Of a DNA stretch of 64,000 bases, positions 18,822-27,937 are shown in pieces. Position 1 is the stretch's first letter, and the number at the start of each line of letters is the position of its first letter. Below the pieces are notes generated by a model that searched no databases, was not told the origin of the DNA, and worked only from the letters and a program-made list of their open reading frames with translations. The position numbers were made by a program, and so were the translations under genes. Source of the stretch: Bacteroidota bacterium (GTDB taxonomy: Bacteria; Bacteroidota; Bacteroidia; Chitinophagales; Chitinophagaceae); the NCBI GenBank assembly GCA_016868815.1, contig VGFQ01000005.1, forward strand, positions 95,793 to 159,792, given 5' to 3'.

Positions 18822-19745
18822 ATGGGATATAGGGATTATCCAGTGCAACGAAGGATGCCCGTCTGGGGCAGCAACAGCGTATTGTTTATACTGGTCGTCG
18901 TCAACGTGCTGGTATTCATTTTGATGCATTTCATCAAGACTGTCTACGGCCTTTCGCGGCTGCCGGAGGAGTCTTTTTACCGAAATATACTGGCATGGTT
19001 CACCCTGCCTGCCGATGGCGGGACGTTTCTGGAGCGACCCTGGACGCTGCTCACCTCTTTTATCACGCACATGCAGCTCTGGATGCTGCTGGCCAACCTC
19101 TTATGGCTTTGGGTCTTTGGATATATCCTCCAAGACCTGGCCGGAGAGCGGCTGCTGGTACCGATCTACCTCTATGGGGGGCTGGCCGGGGCCCTGACAT
19201 TCTTAGCCACCTATCAGCTTGTTCCCTCGCTGCAGCCACAGGCTGCACAGGCAGTGATGATGGGTGCCACGCCTGCCGTGCTGGCGGTGGCGGTGGCTGC
19301 CACAGTCCTGTCGCCTCAATACAGGGTCTTCCCTATGATCAGCGGCGGACTACCCCTATGGGTGCTCATGCTTGTCTTTGCCGTCATCGACGTCGCTAGC
19401 ATTTCCCGCTCCGTCAGCTTCTTCTACGTACATGTCGTGGCAGCCTTGACAGGTTTCGTTTTTTCGAAGGGCCTGCTTCGCGGCATCGATGCGGCTGCCT
19501 GGATGAACCGTTTCTATGTCCATGCTACCCGGTTGTTTCAGCCGGGCCGGACGGCCCTGAAGCGAAAGCTTCACCGCGAGGAAGTTTTCTATAATACCCG
19601 TGGTCAGCAGCCCTTCACCCGCAAGTCGAATATCACCCAGCAGCGCGTCGACGAGATCCTCGACAAGATCAGCCAGAAAGGCTATCACCGCCTTACGGAA
19701 GAGGAGCGTGACCTGCTGAAACGGGCCAGTGAAGAGGATCTATAA
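18822..19745 (+). CDS. Rhomboid-like pseudoprotease
   Basis: 307 residues with six rhomboid-type membrane segments and a cytoplasmic tail of ~90 residues ending KISQKGYHRLTEEERDLLKRASEEDL. At the position of the catalytic serine it reads MMGATPAV, with T150 in place of Ser; the His (H204 in YVHVVAAL) is kept. It is therefore predicted to be inactive or strongly impaired, and may regulate or bind substrates for the active rhomboid upstream. The tail resembles the C-terminal segment common in tandem Bacteroidota rhomboids. Confidence 0.82.
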   Translation: MGYRDYPVQRRMPVWGSNSVLFILVVVNVLVFILMHFIKTVYGLSRLPEESFYRNILAWFTLPADGGTFLERPWTLLTSFITHMQLWMLLANLLWLWVFGYILQDLAGERLLVPIYLYGGLAGALTFLATYQLVPSLQPQAAQAVMMGATPAVLAVAVAATVLSPQYRVFPMISGGLPLWVLMLVFAVIDVASISRSVSFFYVHVVAALTGFVFSKGLLRGIDAAAWMNRFYVHATRLFQPGRTALKRKLHREEVFYNTRGQQPFTRKSNITQQRVDEILDKISQKGYHRLTEEERDLLKRASEEDL

Positions 19746-19753
19746 GAAACATT

Positions 19754-20905
19754 ATGTTCAGGATCCTGCAGCGGATATCCGTCAGATCCTTGATCCTGAC
19801 AAATGCCTTGACCGCGATCGCTTATGGGATCGCATCCTGGCATCTGTCGGACCGTCCTTTGCTAGGCTTTCTCTCGCTGCTGCTGCCATACCTTCTGTTG
19901 CTGCTCGTCTGCCACCTCCTCGGATGGCTGCTGGTGAAGCCGCTATATGCCCTCCCTACGCTGTTTCTGCTGATCGCTACGCATGCATCCATCCGGCAAG
20001 TCCTGCCTATCCATCCGGGGCAAGACTTCTCGCAGGCGCCGCCGGAAGGCAGCCTGCGGGTGATGACCTGGAACCTGCGCTCCTTCACTCCTTTCGATAA
20101 GATCTTTTCAGAACCGGGGAATGCCATCCGCCACGGCTTCCTCTTCGATGAGGTGCAGCGTTTCTCGCCCGACGTCGTCTGCTTTCAGGAGCTCACAGAT
20201 GCTGCCAAGGAATCTTCTGAAGATCCGGTCGACATCCTCCGACGGCAGATGGGCTATCGATACCATTTTTTCCCGGGGGATGAGCTGGGTAGTCAGCATA
20301 CCGTCCGCTACGGAACCGCCATTTTTTCTAAGCATCCGATCCTGCGCGCCGCCCAGGTGCGGTACAGCGGAACGCGGTTCTCCAACAGTGAGCATACGCT
20401 GTGGGCAGACCTGCTCTGGAATGGAGATACAGTGAGGGTGCATGTGATGCATCTGCAATCGTATCGCTTTCTGCCAGGCGACTATCGTACCCTGGCAAAG
20501 ATGCGGGAGGATTCTGACCAGGGACTTCATGGTGCGCTGCTTATGTACCGAAAGTTGCGCAACAATTTCATCGACCACGCGGAGCAGTCGCGCTGGCTCA
20601 GGGGCATCCTGGACACCTGCCGATATCCGATGCTTGTATGTGCCGATCTGAACAATGTGCCGGCCTCGTATGCCTATAGGACCCTACTGAAAGATGGAAA
20701 AGATACCTTCACGGAGAAGGGTACCGGTTTCGGAAGGACGTATATCAACCCATTATCCCGTTGGATGGGCTCTCTGCCGACCTTACGAATCGACTACATA
20801 CTGACCAGTCCCATCTTTGAAACCTTGCAGGTGACCCGGGGCAAGGCCAGGCTCTCCGACCATCAGGCCGTCGTGGCGGACCTACGATTGCCTCAAAAAG
20901 AATAA
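19754..20905 (+). CDS. Endonuclease/exonuclease/phosphatase family membrane protein
   Basis: 383 residues. Hydrophobic segments occupy residues 12-85, then an EEP domain begins with LRVMTWNLRSF and VVCFQELTD (metal-binding Glu) and ends with LVCADLNNVPAS, IDYILTS and LSDHQAVVADL (catalytic Asp/His). The family hydrolyses phosphodiesters in nucleic acids, phospholipids or other substrates; the membrane anchor places the domain on one face of the inner membrane. It lies 8 bp after the pseudorhomboid, so it belongs to the same operon. Confidence 0.88.
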   Translation: MFRILQRISVRSLILTNALTAIAYGIASWHLSDRPLLGFLSLLLPYLLLLLVCHLLGWLLVKPLYALPTLFLLIATHASIRQVLPIHPGQDFSQAPPEGSLRVMTWNLRSFTPFDKIFSEPGNAIRHGFLFDEVQRFSPDVVCFQELTDAAKESSEDPVDILRRQMGYRYHFFPGDELGSQHTVRYGTAIFSKHPILRAAQVRYSGTRFSNSEHTLWADLLWNGDTVRVHVMHLQSYRFLPGDYRTLAKMREDSDQGLHGALLMYRKLRNNFIDHAEQSRWLRGILDTCRYPMLVCADLNNVPASYAYRTLLKDGKDTFTEKGTGFGRTYINPLSRWMGSLPTLRIDYILTSPIFETLQVTRGKARLSDHQAVVADLRLPQKE

Positions 20906-20930
20906 TTTCGCTGTTCCCCTTCCTACCATC

Positions 20931-22445
20931 ATGTCTTCCCTTTCCTTTTATAATTCTCTGCGCCGACAAAAGGAGGTTTTTGCTCCGATCGTGCCCGGCC
21001 ATGTAGGCCTCTATGTCTGCGGGCCCACCGTCAGTGGCGAGAGCCATCTCGGCCATGCCCGCCCCTTTATCACTTTCGATGTGTTGTATCGCTACCTGAT
21101 GCACCTCGGCTATAAAGTGAGGTATGTCCGCAACATCACAGATGCCGGGCATTTTGAAGAAGAAGGGCGCGAGGCAGTGGACAAAGTGTCTGCAAAGGCC
21201 GTCTTAGAGAAGCTGGAGCCTATGGAGCTGGTGCAGAAGTATACCAACCTCTTTCATGGCGCCATGCGGGCCTTCAACAACCTGGAGCCTTCCATCGAGC
21301 CGACGGCGACCGGGCATATTATCGAGCAGATCGGAATGATTGAGCGGATTCTGGCAGACGGTTTTGCCTATGTGGCCAACGGGTCGGTGTATTTCGATGT
21401 CAGACGTTACCATGAAGTCTTTAGTACCAAGGGGATGCCTTATGGCATCTTGAGTGGGCGCGATCTGGAGGAGCAGCTCGAAACCACCCGTGACTTGGAG
21501 TCGCAGGATGAAAAACGCAGCAAGGCCGACTTCGCCCTCTGGAAGCATGCGCCCCCGGGACATATCATGCAGTGGAAGAGCCCCTGGGGCATGGGTTTCC
21601 CCGGCTGGCATATCGAATGCTCGGCGATGAGTTCAAAATATCTGGGAGAGCAGTTCGACATCCACGGGGGTGGGATGGACCTCCAGTTCCCGCACCATGA
21701 ATGTGAGATCGCCCAGAGCGCTGTCTGCCACCATCAGATCCCCGCCCGCTACTGGCTGCATAACAACATGATCACCATCAACGGGCGTAAGATGGGGAAA
21801 AGCTATAACAATGTCATCCGGCTGAGTGAGCTCTTCACCGGGAGCCACCCCCAGCTGGGGCAGGCCTATTCGCCCATGACGGTACGTTTCTTCATCCTGC
21901 AGACACATTACCGCAGCACCCTCGACTTCAGCAATGAGGCCTTGCAGGCCGCCGATCGCGGTCTCCGTCGCCTATGGGATGCCTTCCAATTCCTGCGGGG
22001 TATGCCGTTGGCGTCGGGGAGTAATACGGCTTCTGTCGATGAAGCTCTGGAGGCCCGCTGCCAGTCGCTGCTTGGAGAGCTCGATGGGTTCATGGACGAC
22101 GACCTGAATACTGCCAAGGTGCTTGCGAACCTCTTCGAACTGGTACCGGTGGTCAACTCATTCAAAGACGGGCATCTGCCGACAGGTGCGCTTACCGCTA
22201 CGACCCATGGCCTCCTGCAAGAACGGTTTCAGACCTTTCTCATCCAGATCTTTGGGCTGAAGGATGAGGCGGTGGCCGACGACGGCCGACTAGACGGTGT
22301 GCTTGGTCTGCTGGCAGAGATCCGTCAGGATGCCCGTTCCCGGAAGGACTTTGTGACGTCGGATAAGATCCGACAGCAGCTGCAATCGATCGGCATTCAG
22401 CTGAAAGATGAGAAAGACGGGCGGACGAGCTGGATGGTGCAGTAA
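20931..22445 (+). CDS. cysS: Cysteinyl-tRNA synthetase
   Basis: 504 residues. It has YVCGPTV with a zinc-ligand Cys, the HIGH-like SHLGH, the zinc ligands in HIECSAMS and [10 protein letters not shown], and the KMSKS-like KMGKS. The length is normal. It charges tRNA-Cys. A TAATTTCG element overlapping the stop of the preceding gene could give it its own promoter. Confidence 0.97.
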   Translation: MSSLSFYNSLRRQKEVFAPIVPGHVGLYVCGPTVSGESHLGHARPFITFDVLYRYLMHLGYKVRYVRNITDAGHFEEEGREAVDKVSAKAVLEKLEPMELVQKYTNLFHGAMRAFNNLEPSIEPTATGHIIEQIGMIERILADGFAYVANGSVYFDVRRYHEVFSTKGMPYGILSGRDLEEQLETTRDLESQDEKRSKADFALWKHAPPGHIMQWKSPWGMGFPGWHIECSAMSSKYLGEQFDIHGGGMDLQFPHHECEIAQSAVCHHQIPARYWLHNNMITINGRKMGKSYNNVIRLSELFTGSHPQLGQAYSPMTVRFFILQTHYRSTLDFSNEALQAADRGLRRLWDAFQFLRGMPLASGSNTASVDEALEARCQSLLGELDGFMDDDLNTAKVLANLFELVPVVNSFKDGHLPTGALTATTHGLLQERFQTFLIQIFGLKDEAVADDGRLDGVLGLLAEIRQDARSRKDFVTSDKIRQQLQSIGIQLKDEKDGRTSWMVQ

Positions 22446-22479
22446 AAAAAAGTCCCGCCCTCCTATGGGGAGCGGGGCT
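22443..22479 (-). terminator. Rho-independent terminator of the S46 peptidase gene
   Basis: On the minus strand, a GC-rich hairpin (arms of ~11 bp with a G-T pair and a mismatch, loop TAT) is followed by seven Ts. It ends over the cysS stop codon and may also slow plus-strand transcription. Confidence 0.75.
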
Positions 22480-22498
22480 CTTGCAAGCAGGGTAGCGC

Positions 22499-24658
22499 TC
22501 AGCGTATGAGTTTCAATTCCCGCACGATATGGGGCGCACCACCTAGCTTATCTATACACCACAATACATATCGCACATCGACGCAGATGGTGCGGTTGAG
22601 GTCTTTGTCGAAGGCGATCTTATGGCTGAGGGCCTCATAGTTTCCGTCGAATGCCAGACCGATGAGTTCTCCCTGCGCATTGATGACGGGGGAGCCTGAA
22701 TTGCCACCTGTGATGTCGTTGGTGGTGATGAAGCTGACGACGAGGTCGTTGCGCAGCTTGTCGGCATAAGGCCCGAAGTCCTGCTGGCTGGCTTTTGCCA
22801 CGAGGTTCGCGGGGAGGTCGAACTCATAGTCGGCAGGCTTATATTTTTCGAGTACGCCCTTCATCGTACACACGTAGTCATAGCGCACCGCATCTCGTGG
22901 CTGGTAGCTTTTCACTTGGCCGTAGCTCACCCGCATGGTGAAGGTAGCATCGGGGTACATGAGTTTCGAGGGGTTCATGGCGCGGATGCCTTTGAGGTAG
23001 AGCCTTCCCAGCTCAGCATCGGTGGCAATGAACGACTGACGGTCCTGGTTGTACTTGGTGGTATAGTTTTTTACAAAGGTGCTGGCGGCTGCATAGGCGG
23101 CATCCGACTGCAGCTTGACGGCGTCGGGGGCATCGAGGAAGGCCTTCCAACGGTTATCATCGGTGAGGATGGAGGTCCCAAAGACGAAGTCGGAGTACTT
23201 GGCATAGGTGGCATCTTCGTCCAGTTTCCCGAACCGGTTTCGAAGGTCTTCATAAAAGCCAGCCGGATGTTGCCCCTTGTCGATCTGGGCGCGGTACATG
23301 CGTATGGCGTCGGCGAGGATCTTCCGGTCAGAGGGCAGGTCAGTTTCAGAGAGAAATCCTTTCCTTGACCGGTCAGCGGCGGCCAGGCCTTTTTTTACGT
23401 CGGGGTGGTCCACGCCTTTACGGACCATATCTGCCTCCAGGGCCATGAGGGAGGAGGCGAAGGCCAGGAGGGGAGAGCCTAGGATGCCTTCGTTGATATA
23501 GATCCGGTGTTTGGCATATGGCTCCCATGCCTGATAGGCTTTGGCCCAGTCGACGAAGAGATTTTCGTAGGAGGGGTTGCCTTTGGCCCATTCGGCAAAG
23601 GCTTTTTCATCGGCTTGTTTTTTCTCGTAGATGCGGTATTTGAGGAGTTGTTTGGATTCGCCGTCGAAGAATTTCCAGTAGTTGGCAATTCCTGCATAGG
23701 CAGAGGCGAGCTTCAGCTTCACGGCAGGGTCTTTTTTCATTTGCTCGAACATGTGCTTGAGGCGCATGTCTCGTAAGGCTACCGTAGAGGGGTTCTCTAT
23801 CTCTGTTTTCAGTTTGACACCGTAGGAGGTCTCATATCGGTTGGTGGAACCGGGGTAGCCGTAGATCATGGAGTAGTCGCCGTCTTTAAAGCCTTTGATA
23901 GAAACAGGCAGAAAGTGTTTCGGCTGGAGGGGGATGTTGCTGGCGGCGTAGTCGGCGGGCTTACCATCTTTGCCCATGTAGACGCGGAAGACGGAGAAGT
24001 CGCCGGTATGCCGGGGCCATTCCCAGTTGTCGGTGTCTCCACCGTATTTGCCGATGCTTTCGGGTGGCGTGCCTACTAGGCGTACATCGCGGTAGCGTTG
24101 GTATACGAATACCAGAAACTGGTTGCCTTTAAACAGAGGGCTGATGCGGGCTTCGATACCATTGGCTGCATCTGCATATTGTTTGGCGATGGCCGTGCTC
24201 ATGTCTGCGATCTTTTTCGCGCGGTCGGCGCCGGAGAGTCCTTGCGTGGCGCTGTCCATCGCACGGGTTACGTCTTCGATGCGGAGCAGAAACTGTGCGC
24301 TCAGCCCGGCTGACGGTATCTCGTCTGCGCGGGTGGGTGCATAAAAGCCGTCTCGCAGGTAGTTGTTTTGCATGGAGCTGGCGGCGGCGATGGCGCCATA
24401 GCCGCAGTGGTGGTTGGTAAACAGCAGCCCTTGAGCGCTGACGATTTCGCCGGTGCAGCCACCCCCGAAGATGACGATGGCGTCTTTGATGGAGGGCTTA
24501 TTGACGTGGTAGAGCTGCTCTTTGGTGAGCTTGAGGCCACGTTTGACCATGTCGTTATAGACTTGTTGGCCGAGGAGCATAGGCAGCCACATGCCTTCGT
24601 CTGCTATGGCCAGCACGGTGGTGAGTATAAAAGAGCAGGAAAGCAAGAACTTCTTCAT
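22499..24658 (-). CDS. S46 family dipeptidyl-peptidase (DPP7/DPP11-like)
   Basis: 719 residues with a signal peptide (MKKFLLSCSFILTTVLAIA) and mature start DEGMWLP. The chymotrypsin-like active site shows His in TNHHCGYG (H83/H84) and the nucleophile S654 in GGNSGSPV. S46 enzymes release dipeptides from protein N-termini in the periplasm, feeding peptide catabolism. Whether it prefers hydrophobic (DPP7) or acidic (DPP11) residues was not decided. It is a single gene with its own terminator. Confidence 0.95.
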   Translation of the reverse strand: MKKFLLSCSFILTTVLAIADEGMWLPMLLGQQVYNDMVKRGLKLTKEQLYHVNKPSIKDAIVIFGGGCTGEIVSAQGLLFTNHHCGYGAIAAASSMQNNYLRDGFYAPTRADEIPSAGLSAQFLLRIEDVTRAMDSATQGLSGADRAKKIADMSTAIAKQYADAANGIEARISPLFKGNQFLVFVYQRYRDVRLVGTPPESIGKYGGDTDNWEWPRHTGDFSVFRVYMGKDGKPADYAASNIPLQPKHFLPVSIKGFKDGDYSMIYGYPGSTNRYETSYGVKLKTEIENPSTVALRDMRLKHMFEQMKKDPAVKLKLASAYAGIANYWKFFDGESKQLLKYRIYEKKQADEKAFAEWAKGNPSYENLFVDWAKAYQAWEPYAKHRIYINEGILGSPLLAFASSLMALEADMVRKGVDHPDVKKGLAAADRSRKGFLSETDLPSDRKILADAIRMYRAQIDKGQHPAGFYEDLRNRFGKLDEDATYAKYSDFVFGTSILTDDNRWKAFLDAPDAVKLQSDAAYAAASTFVKNYTTKYNQDRQSFIATDAELGRLYLKGIRAMNPSKLMYPDATFTMRVSYGQVKSYQPRDAVRYDYVCTMKGVLEKYKPADYEFDLPANLVAKASQQDFGPYADKLRNDLVVSFITTNDITGGNSGSPVINAQGELIGLAFDGNYEALSHKIAFDKDLNRTICVDVRYVLWCIDKLGGAPHIVRELKLIR

Positions 24659-24754
24659 GATGCAACCATTTTATACGTCAAACCTACTTTATTCTGGTAA
24701 ACCACCTGTAGTTTCGCGGGGCAACGGCGTTTGCATCATTCAAAAACCACCTAT

Positions 24755-25078
24755 ATGATTGTTACCACGACCAACAACATCGAAGGCAGGGTTGTCAGCC
24801 AATACCTGGGCGTCATTAGTTCCGAGGTCATCATTGGCGCCAACATTTTCAAAGATATCCTGGGTGGCCTTCGCGACGTCTTCGGCGGCCGCAGCGGCAC
24901 CTACGAACGGGTGATGGAGGAGGCCAAGGAGAATGCCATCCGGGAGTTGCAGGATAAGGCCCGTGCCCTGGGGGCAGATGCGATCCTGGGCGTCGACCTT
25001 GATTTTGAGACGGTCGGTGGCGGCGGCACAATGCTCATGGTCAGTGCTTCGGGCACAGCGGTGCGGCTGCTCTCCTAG
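24755..25078 (+). CDS. YbjQ/UPF0145 family protein
   Basis: 107 residues matching the YbjQ family: [35 protein letters not shown] at the start, then [27 protein letters not shown]. It is a small pentamer-forming cytoplasmic protein of unknown function, sometimes called a heavy-metal-binding domain. The ATG at 24755 fits the family start better than the in-frame TTG at 24731. Confidence 0.9.
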   Translation: MIVTTTNNIEGRVVSQYLGVISSEVIIGANIFKDILGGLRDVFGGRSGTYERVMEEAKENAIRELQDKARALGADAILGVDLDFETVGGGGTMLMVSASGTAVRLLS

Positions 25079-25222
25079 CGGGACACCGAGCCCACTTCTT
25101 CCCCAGTATGCCCTTTGACGGTGGGGCTCATCCTCGGACTGGCAGCTTGTTCCTTGTCCGGGGCTGGCAGCATATATCCCTGCCTTGCGCCATCCCGCAT
25201 GGGGGGAGGCTGCATGGCCATT

Positions 25223-25498
25223 TCAGGGTGTGCCTCCGGCCAGCATCTGTTTGAAAGCATCGATGCCGGGGTGCTTTTGCAGCTGCTCGTCCATGCGGCG
25301 GAGGCTGGCCTCTGAGATGACCCAGTTCATTGGAAACAGCTCTTCTTCGCCTTTTTGGTAGCGGTCGGTGCTGCAGTAGGCGTTGCCTTTGTCGGGCATC
25401 GACGGGAGGTATCTGACCAGGTGGAGGTTGTTGACATCTGTTTGAGTGCTATAAGCTCCCAGCAGCGAGGTGACAGGTGCGGCTAGTTCGTTAGCCAT
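25223..25498 (-). CDS. Hypothetical protein downstream of obgE
   Basis: 91 residues from the ATG at 25498 (MANELAAPVTSLLGAYSTQ to KQMLAGGTP). The frame is open further upstream to a TTG at 25621, which overlaps the obgE end by 7 nt. The sequence is hydrophilic with no signal peptide or recognised motif. It could be translated as the last gene of the obgE unit, or be chance open sequence in GC-rich DNA. Confidence 0.4.
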   Translation of the reverse strand: MANELAAPVTSLLGAYSTQTDVNNLHLVRYLPSMPDKGNAYCSTDRYQKGEEELFPMNWVISEASLRRMDEQLQKHPGIDAFKQMLAGGTP

Positions 25499-25614
25499 AG
25501 GATGGCCTTTCCCGGCGGGCTTTTCGTCGATCGTAGAGTTACGGGCATGGATGGCATGAAAGCGCAACTTGCCGAGCCAATGGCTGGTATTTTTTTGCCA
25601 GGCTGTCGGTATCG

Positions 25615-26607
25615 TCAACAATTCAGCGTCTCCCAGAGCAGGTCTTTGAGGCGGGGCAGTCCCTGTCCGTCGAGGGAAGAGAAGAAGGTATGGGGGATCC
25701 CCGGGGGGAGCTCTCGGGCAATGGCCTTGCGGAGTTCCTCATCGAGCAGGTCGCTCTTGCTGATGCCGATGATGAATTTTTTATCGAGGAGTGCCTCGTC
25801 GTAGCGTTCAAGCTCTCCGTGTAGGATCTCCAACTCTTTGCAATGGTCTTGGCTGTCGGCCGGTATGACGAAGAGGAGGACAGGGTTCCGTTCGATGTGG
25901 CGGAGAAAGCGATGTCCGAGGCCTCTGCCTTCGGCGGCCCCTTCGATGATGCCGGGGAGGTCGGCCACGCAGAAGGAGCGACCGTCGCGGTATTCCACCA
26001 TTCCCAGCTGTGGCGTGAGGGTGGTGAAGGCGTAGTCGGCGATCTTCGGCTTGGCGGCGGTGATGCAGGATAGCAGGGTAGACTTGCCGGCGTTGGGGAA
26101 GCCCACAAGCCCTACGTCCGCCAGTACTTTCAGTTCCAGGATCTTCCAGCCTTCGATGCCGGACTCTCCTGGCTGTGCGTAGTCGGGTGCCTGATGCGTG
26201 GGGGTCGCGAAGTGGCTGTTGCCGAGTCCTCCCCTCCCACCACGTATCCAGACGACTTCCTGCCCATCTTCTAGGATCTCCCCCTCCTTCTCCCCCGTCT
26301 CCTCATCGAGTGCGAGGGTGCCAAGCGGTACTTCCAGGACGATATCCTTGCCATCGCGACCGGTCATGTTGTTCTTGTCGCCGGGGCGTCCGTCTTCGGC
26401 ATGCACGTTCTTGAAGTACCGCATGTGCAGCAGGGTCCACAGGTTTCGGTTGCCGCGCAGGACGATGTGTCCGCCCCGTCCACCGTCGCCGCCGTCGGGG
26501 CCGGCCGTTGGGTTGAACTTGGTACGCATAAAATGGCGGCTGCCGGCGCCGCCATGGCCGCTGCGGCAGAAGATGCGGATCTGGTCGACGAAGTTGGAAC
26601 GTTCCAT
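25615..26607 (-). CDS. obgE: GTPase Obg/CgtA
   Basis: 330 residues. The glycine-rich Obg fold starts at NFVDQIRIFCRSGHGGAG, and the G-domain has GFPNAGKSTLLS, DLPGIIEGA and an SKSD base motif. It is an essential ribosome-assembly and stress GTPase. The start is the ATG at 26607; the upstream open extension to 26655 has no family support. No C-terminal OCT domain is present, as is usual in this phylum. Confidence 0.96.
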   Translation of the reverse strand: MERSNFVDQIRIFCRSGHGGAGSRHFMRTKFNPTAGPDGGDGGRGGHIVLRGNRNLWTLLHMRYFKNVHAEDGRPGDKNNMTGRDGKDIVLEVPLGTLALDEETGEKEGEILEDGQEVVWIRGGRGGLGNSHFATPTHQAPDYAQPGESGIEGWKILELKVLADVGLVGFPNAGKSTLLSCITAAKPKIADYAFTTLTPQLGMVEYRDGRSFCVADLPGIIEGAAEGRGLGHRFLRHIERNPVLLFVIPADSQDHCKELEILHGELERYDEALLDKKFIIGISKSDLLDEELRKAIARELPPGIPHTFFSSLDGQGLPRLKDLLWETLNC

Positions 26608-26758
26608 TATGCCTGCAAGATAGGCAGGCTGGGGTGCACACCTATCAGCGGACACTCAGCATCCAGCAGGATCTTGATGCAGTCGTACGTTGATGGCCCA
26701 CATAGCGTAGGGACTGCCTTCCTGTTGGCAGCCCTCGAGCTCGCCAAGCTACCGCCTA

Positions 26759-27202
26759 TTACAACGATGCGGACGCTCCGAGCACGGGCTTTCCCGTGCG
26801 AAAGCAGGTACCTTTGAAGAGGGCGATGGTCTCATGCTGCTGATTGGTGAGGGTGACGAGGTAGACGCCGGTGCTGCGTCCATTGTGTATTTCGCAGGCC
26901 TCTGCGGTGACGGTGTCGCCCAAGTGCGTCGGCTTTATGAACGACATGTTGGCATCGAGCGCGACGGAGCGGGCGTTCCGGTTGTTGCAGGCATATGCGA
27001 AGGCGGTGTCTGCCAGGGAGAACGGCACTCCGCCATGCACCATTCCAAAACTGTTGAGCATCTCTTCCCGTATCGATGCCTGGAGTCGGCAGTAGCCTTC
27101 CGAGAGGTCCAGGACCTCTACCCCCAGCCAGCGGCTGAAGTGGTCTTTGGCGATCATGTGGCTGACTACTTGATGGGTCATTGCTGGGCTTTGCGCGTCC
27201 AT
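26759..27202 (-). CDS. PaaI-like hotdog thioesterase
   Basis: 147 residues. The hotdog core has LNSFGMVHGGVPFSLADTAFAYACN, whose Asn and Asp belong to the PaaI active site, and FIKPTHLGDTVTAEA. It hydrolyses acyl-CoA, typically a phenylacetyl- or other aryl-CoA intermediate. The start is uncertain: the frame extends to 27256, but the added residues lack support. It lies just downstream of a TetR regulator, yet no other phenylacetate gene is in view. Confidence 0.85.
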   Translation of the reverse strand: MDAQSPAMTHQVVSHMIAKDHFSRWLGVEVLDLSEGYCRLQASIREEMLNSFGMVHGGVPFSLADTAFAYACNNRNARSVALDANMSFIKPTHLGDTVTAEACEIHNGRSTGVYLVTLTNQQHETIALFKGTCFRTGKPVLGASASL

Positions 27203-27267
27203 GGCAGAGGTATTGTGGATGGGTGATGCGGGTAGTGCCTTGCGACAAACACTCATCTGCCTGGCCC

Positions 27268-27870
27268 TTAGCCCTGGCTGTTCCGGATGCCATCGACAAT
27301 CAGCTCGACCATCGTGGACTCGAGGCTGGCTGCGGAAACGTGCTTCCTGGAGCGATGCCAGAATTCGATGCCGCGGACGGCACTCATGAGGGTGAGCACT
27401 ACGCCATAGGGCTCCAGCGGGCGGATGCTGCCCTCCTGGATGCCTTGGGAGAGGATGGCCTCGATGCGCCGCATATACATGCGTCTTTCCTGCAGGAAGT
27501 GCTCCAGCCAGGGCTCTTCGAGGCTGCGGAATTCGTTGGTGGCTACCAGCACTTCATCGAGCCGTTCTATCCAGAGCCGGACGTGGAAGCGGACGATGGC
27601 TTCGAGCTGGCCGAGGCTGTCGAGCCCCGGTGCTGCTTCCAGCTCCCGAAGGTGTGCGTTGCAGGCGTCGGCGATGCGGAAGCAGATGTCTCGCAACAGG
27701 GCTGCCTTGGAATCGATGTGGTTGTACAGGCTGGCAGCCTCAATGCCGACCGAGCCGGCGAGGTCGCGCATGCCTGTGCCGGAAAACCCTTTCTCTCGGA
27801 AGAGCCTAGCCGCAGCGGAGGCGATCGCTTCACGCCTTCCTCCTTCTCTGGTACGGACTTTCCTGGGCAT
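27268..27870 (-). CDS. TetR/AcrR family transcriptional regulator
   Basis: 200 residues. The N-terminal helix-turn-helix reads AAARLFREKGFSGTGMRDLAGSVGIEAASLYNHIDSKAALL, and the C-terminal ~130 residues form the ligand-binding/dimer domain. It is followed by the thioesterase gene, so it may control acyl-CoA turnover genes. The ligand is unknown. Confidence 0.92.
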   Translation of the reverse strand: MPRKVRTREGGRREAIASAAARLFREKGFSGTGMRDLAGSVGIEAASLYNHIDSKAALLRDICFRIADACNAHLRELEAAPGLDSLGQLEAIVRFHVRLWIERLDEVLVATNEFRSLEEPWLEHFLQERRMYMRRIEAILSQGIQEGSIRPLEPYGVVLTLMSAVRGIEFWHRSRKHVSAASLESTMVELIVDGIRNSQG

Positions 27871-27937
27871 GATGGGTGTGATGGGTTGAAGGTACTGAAA
27901 CCGGTGAACGGGGGAGCGTGTAGATATGACAGATGAC

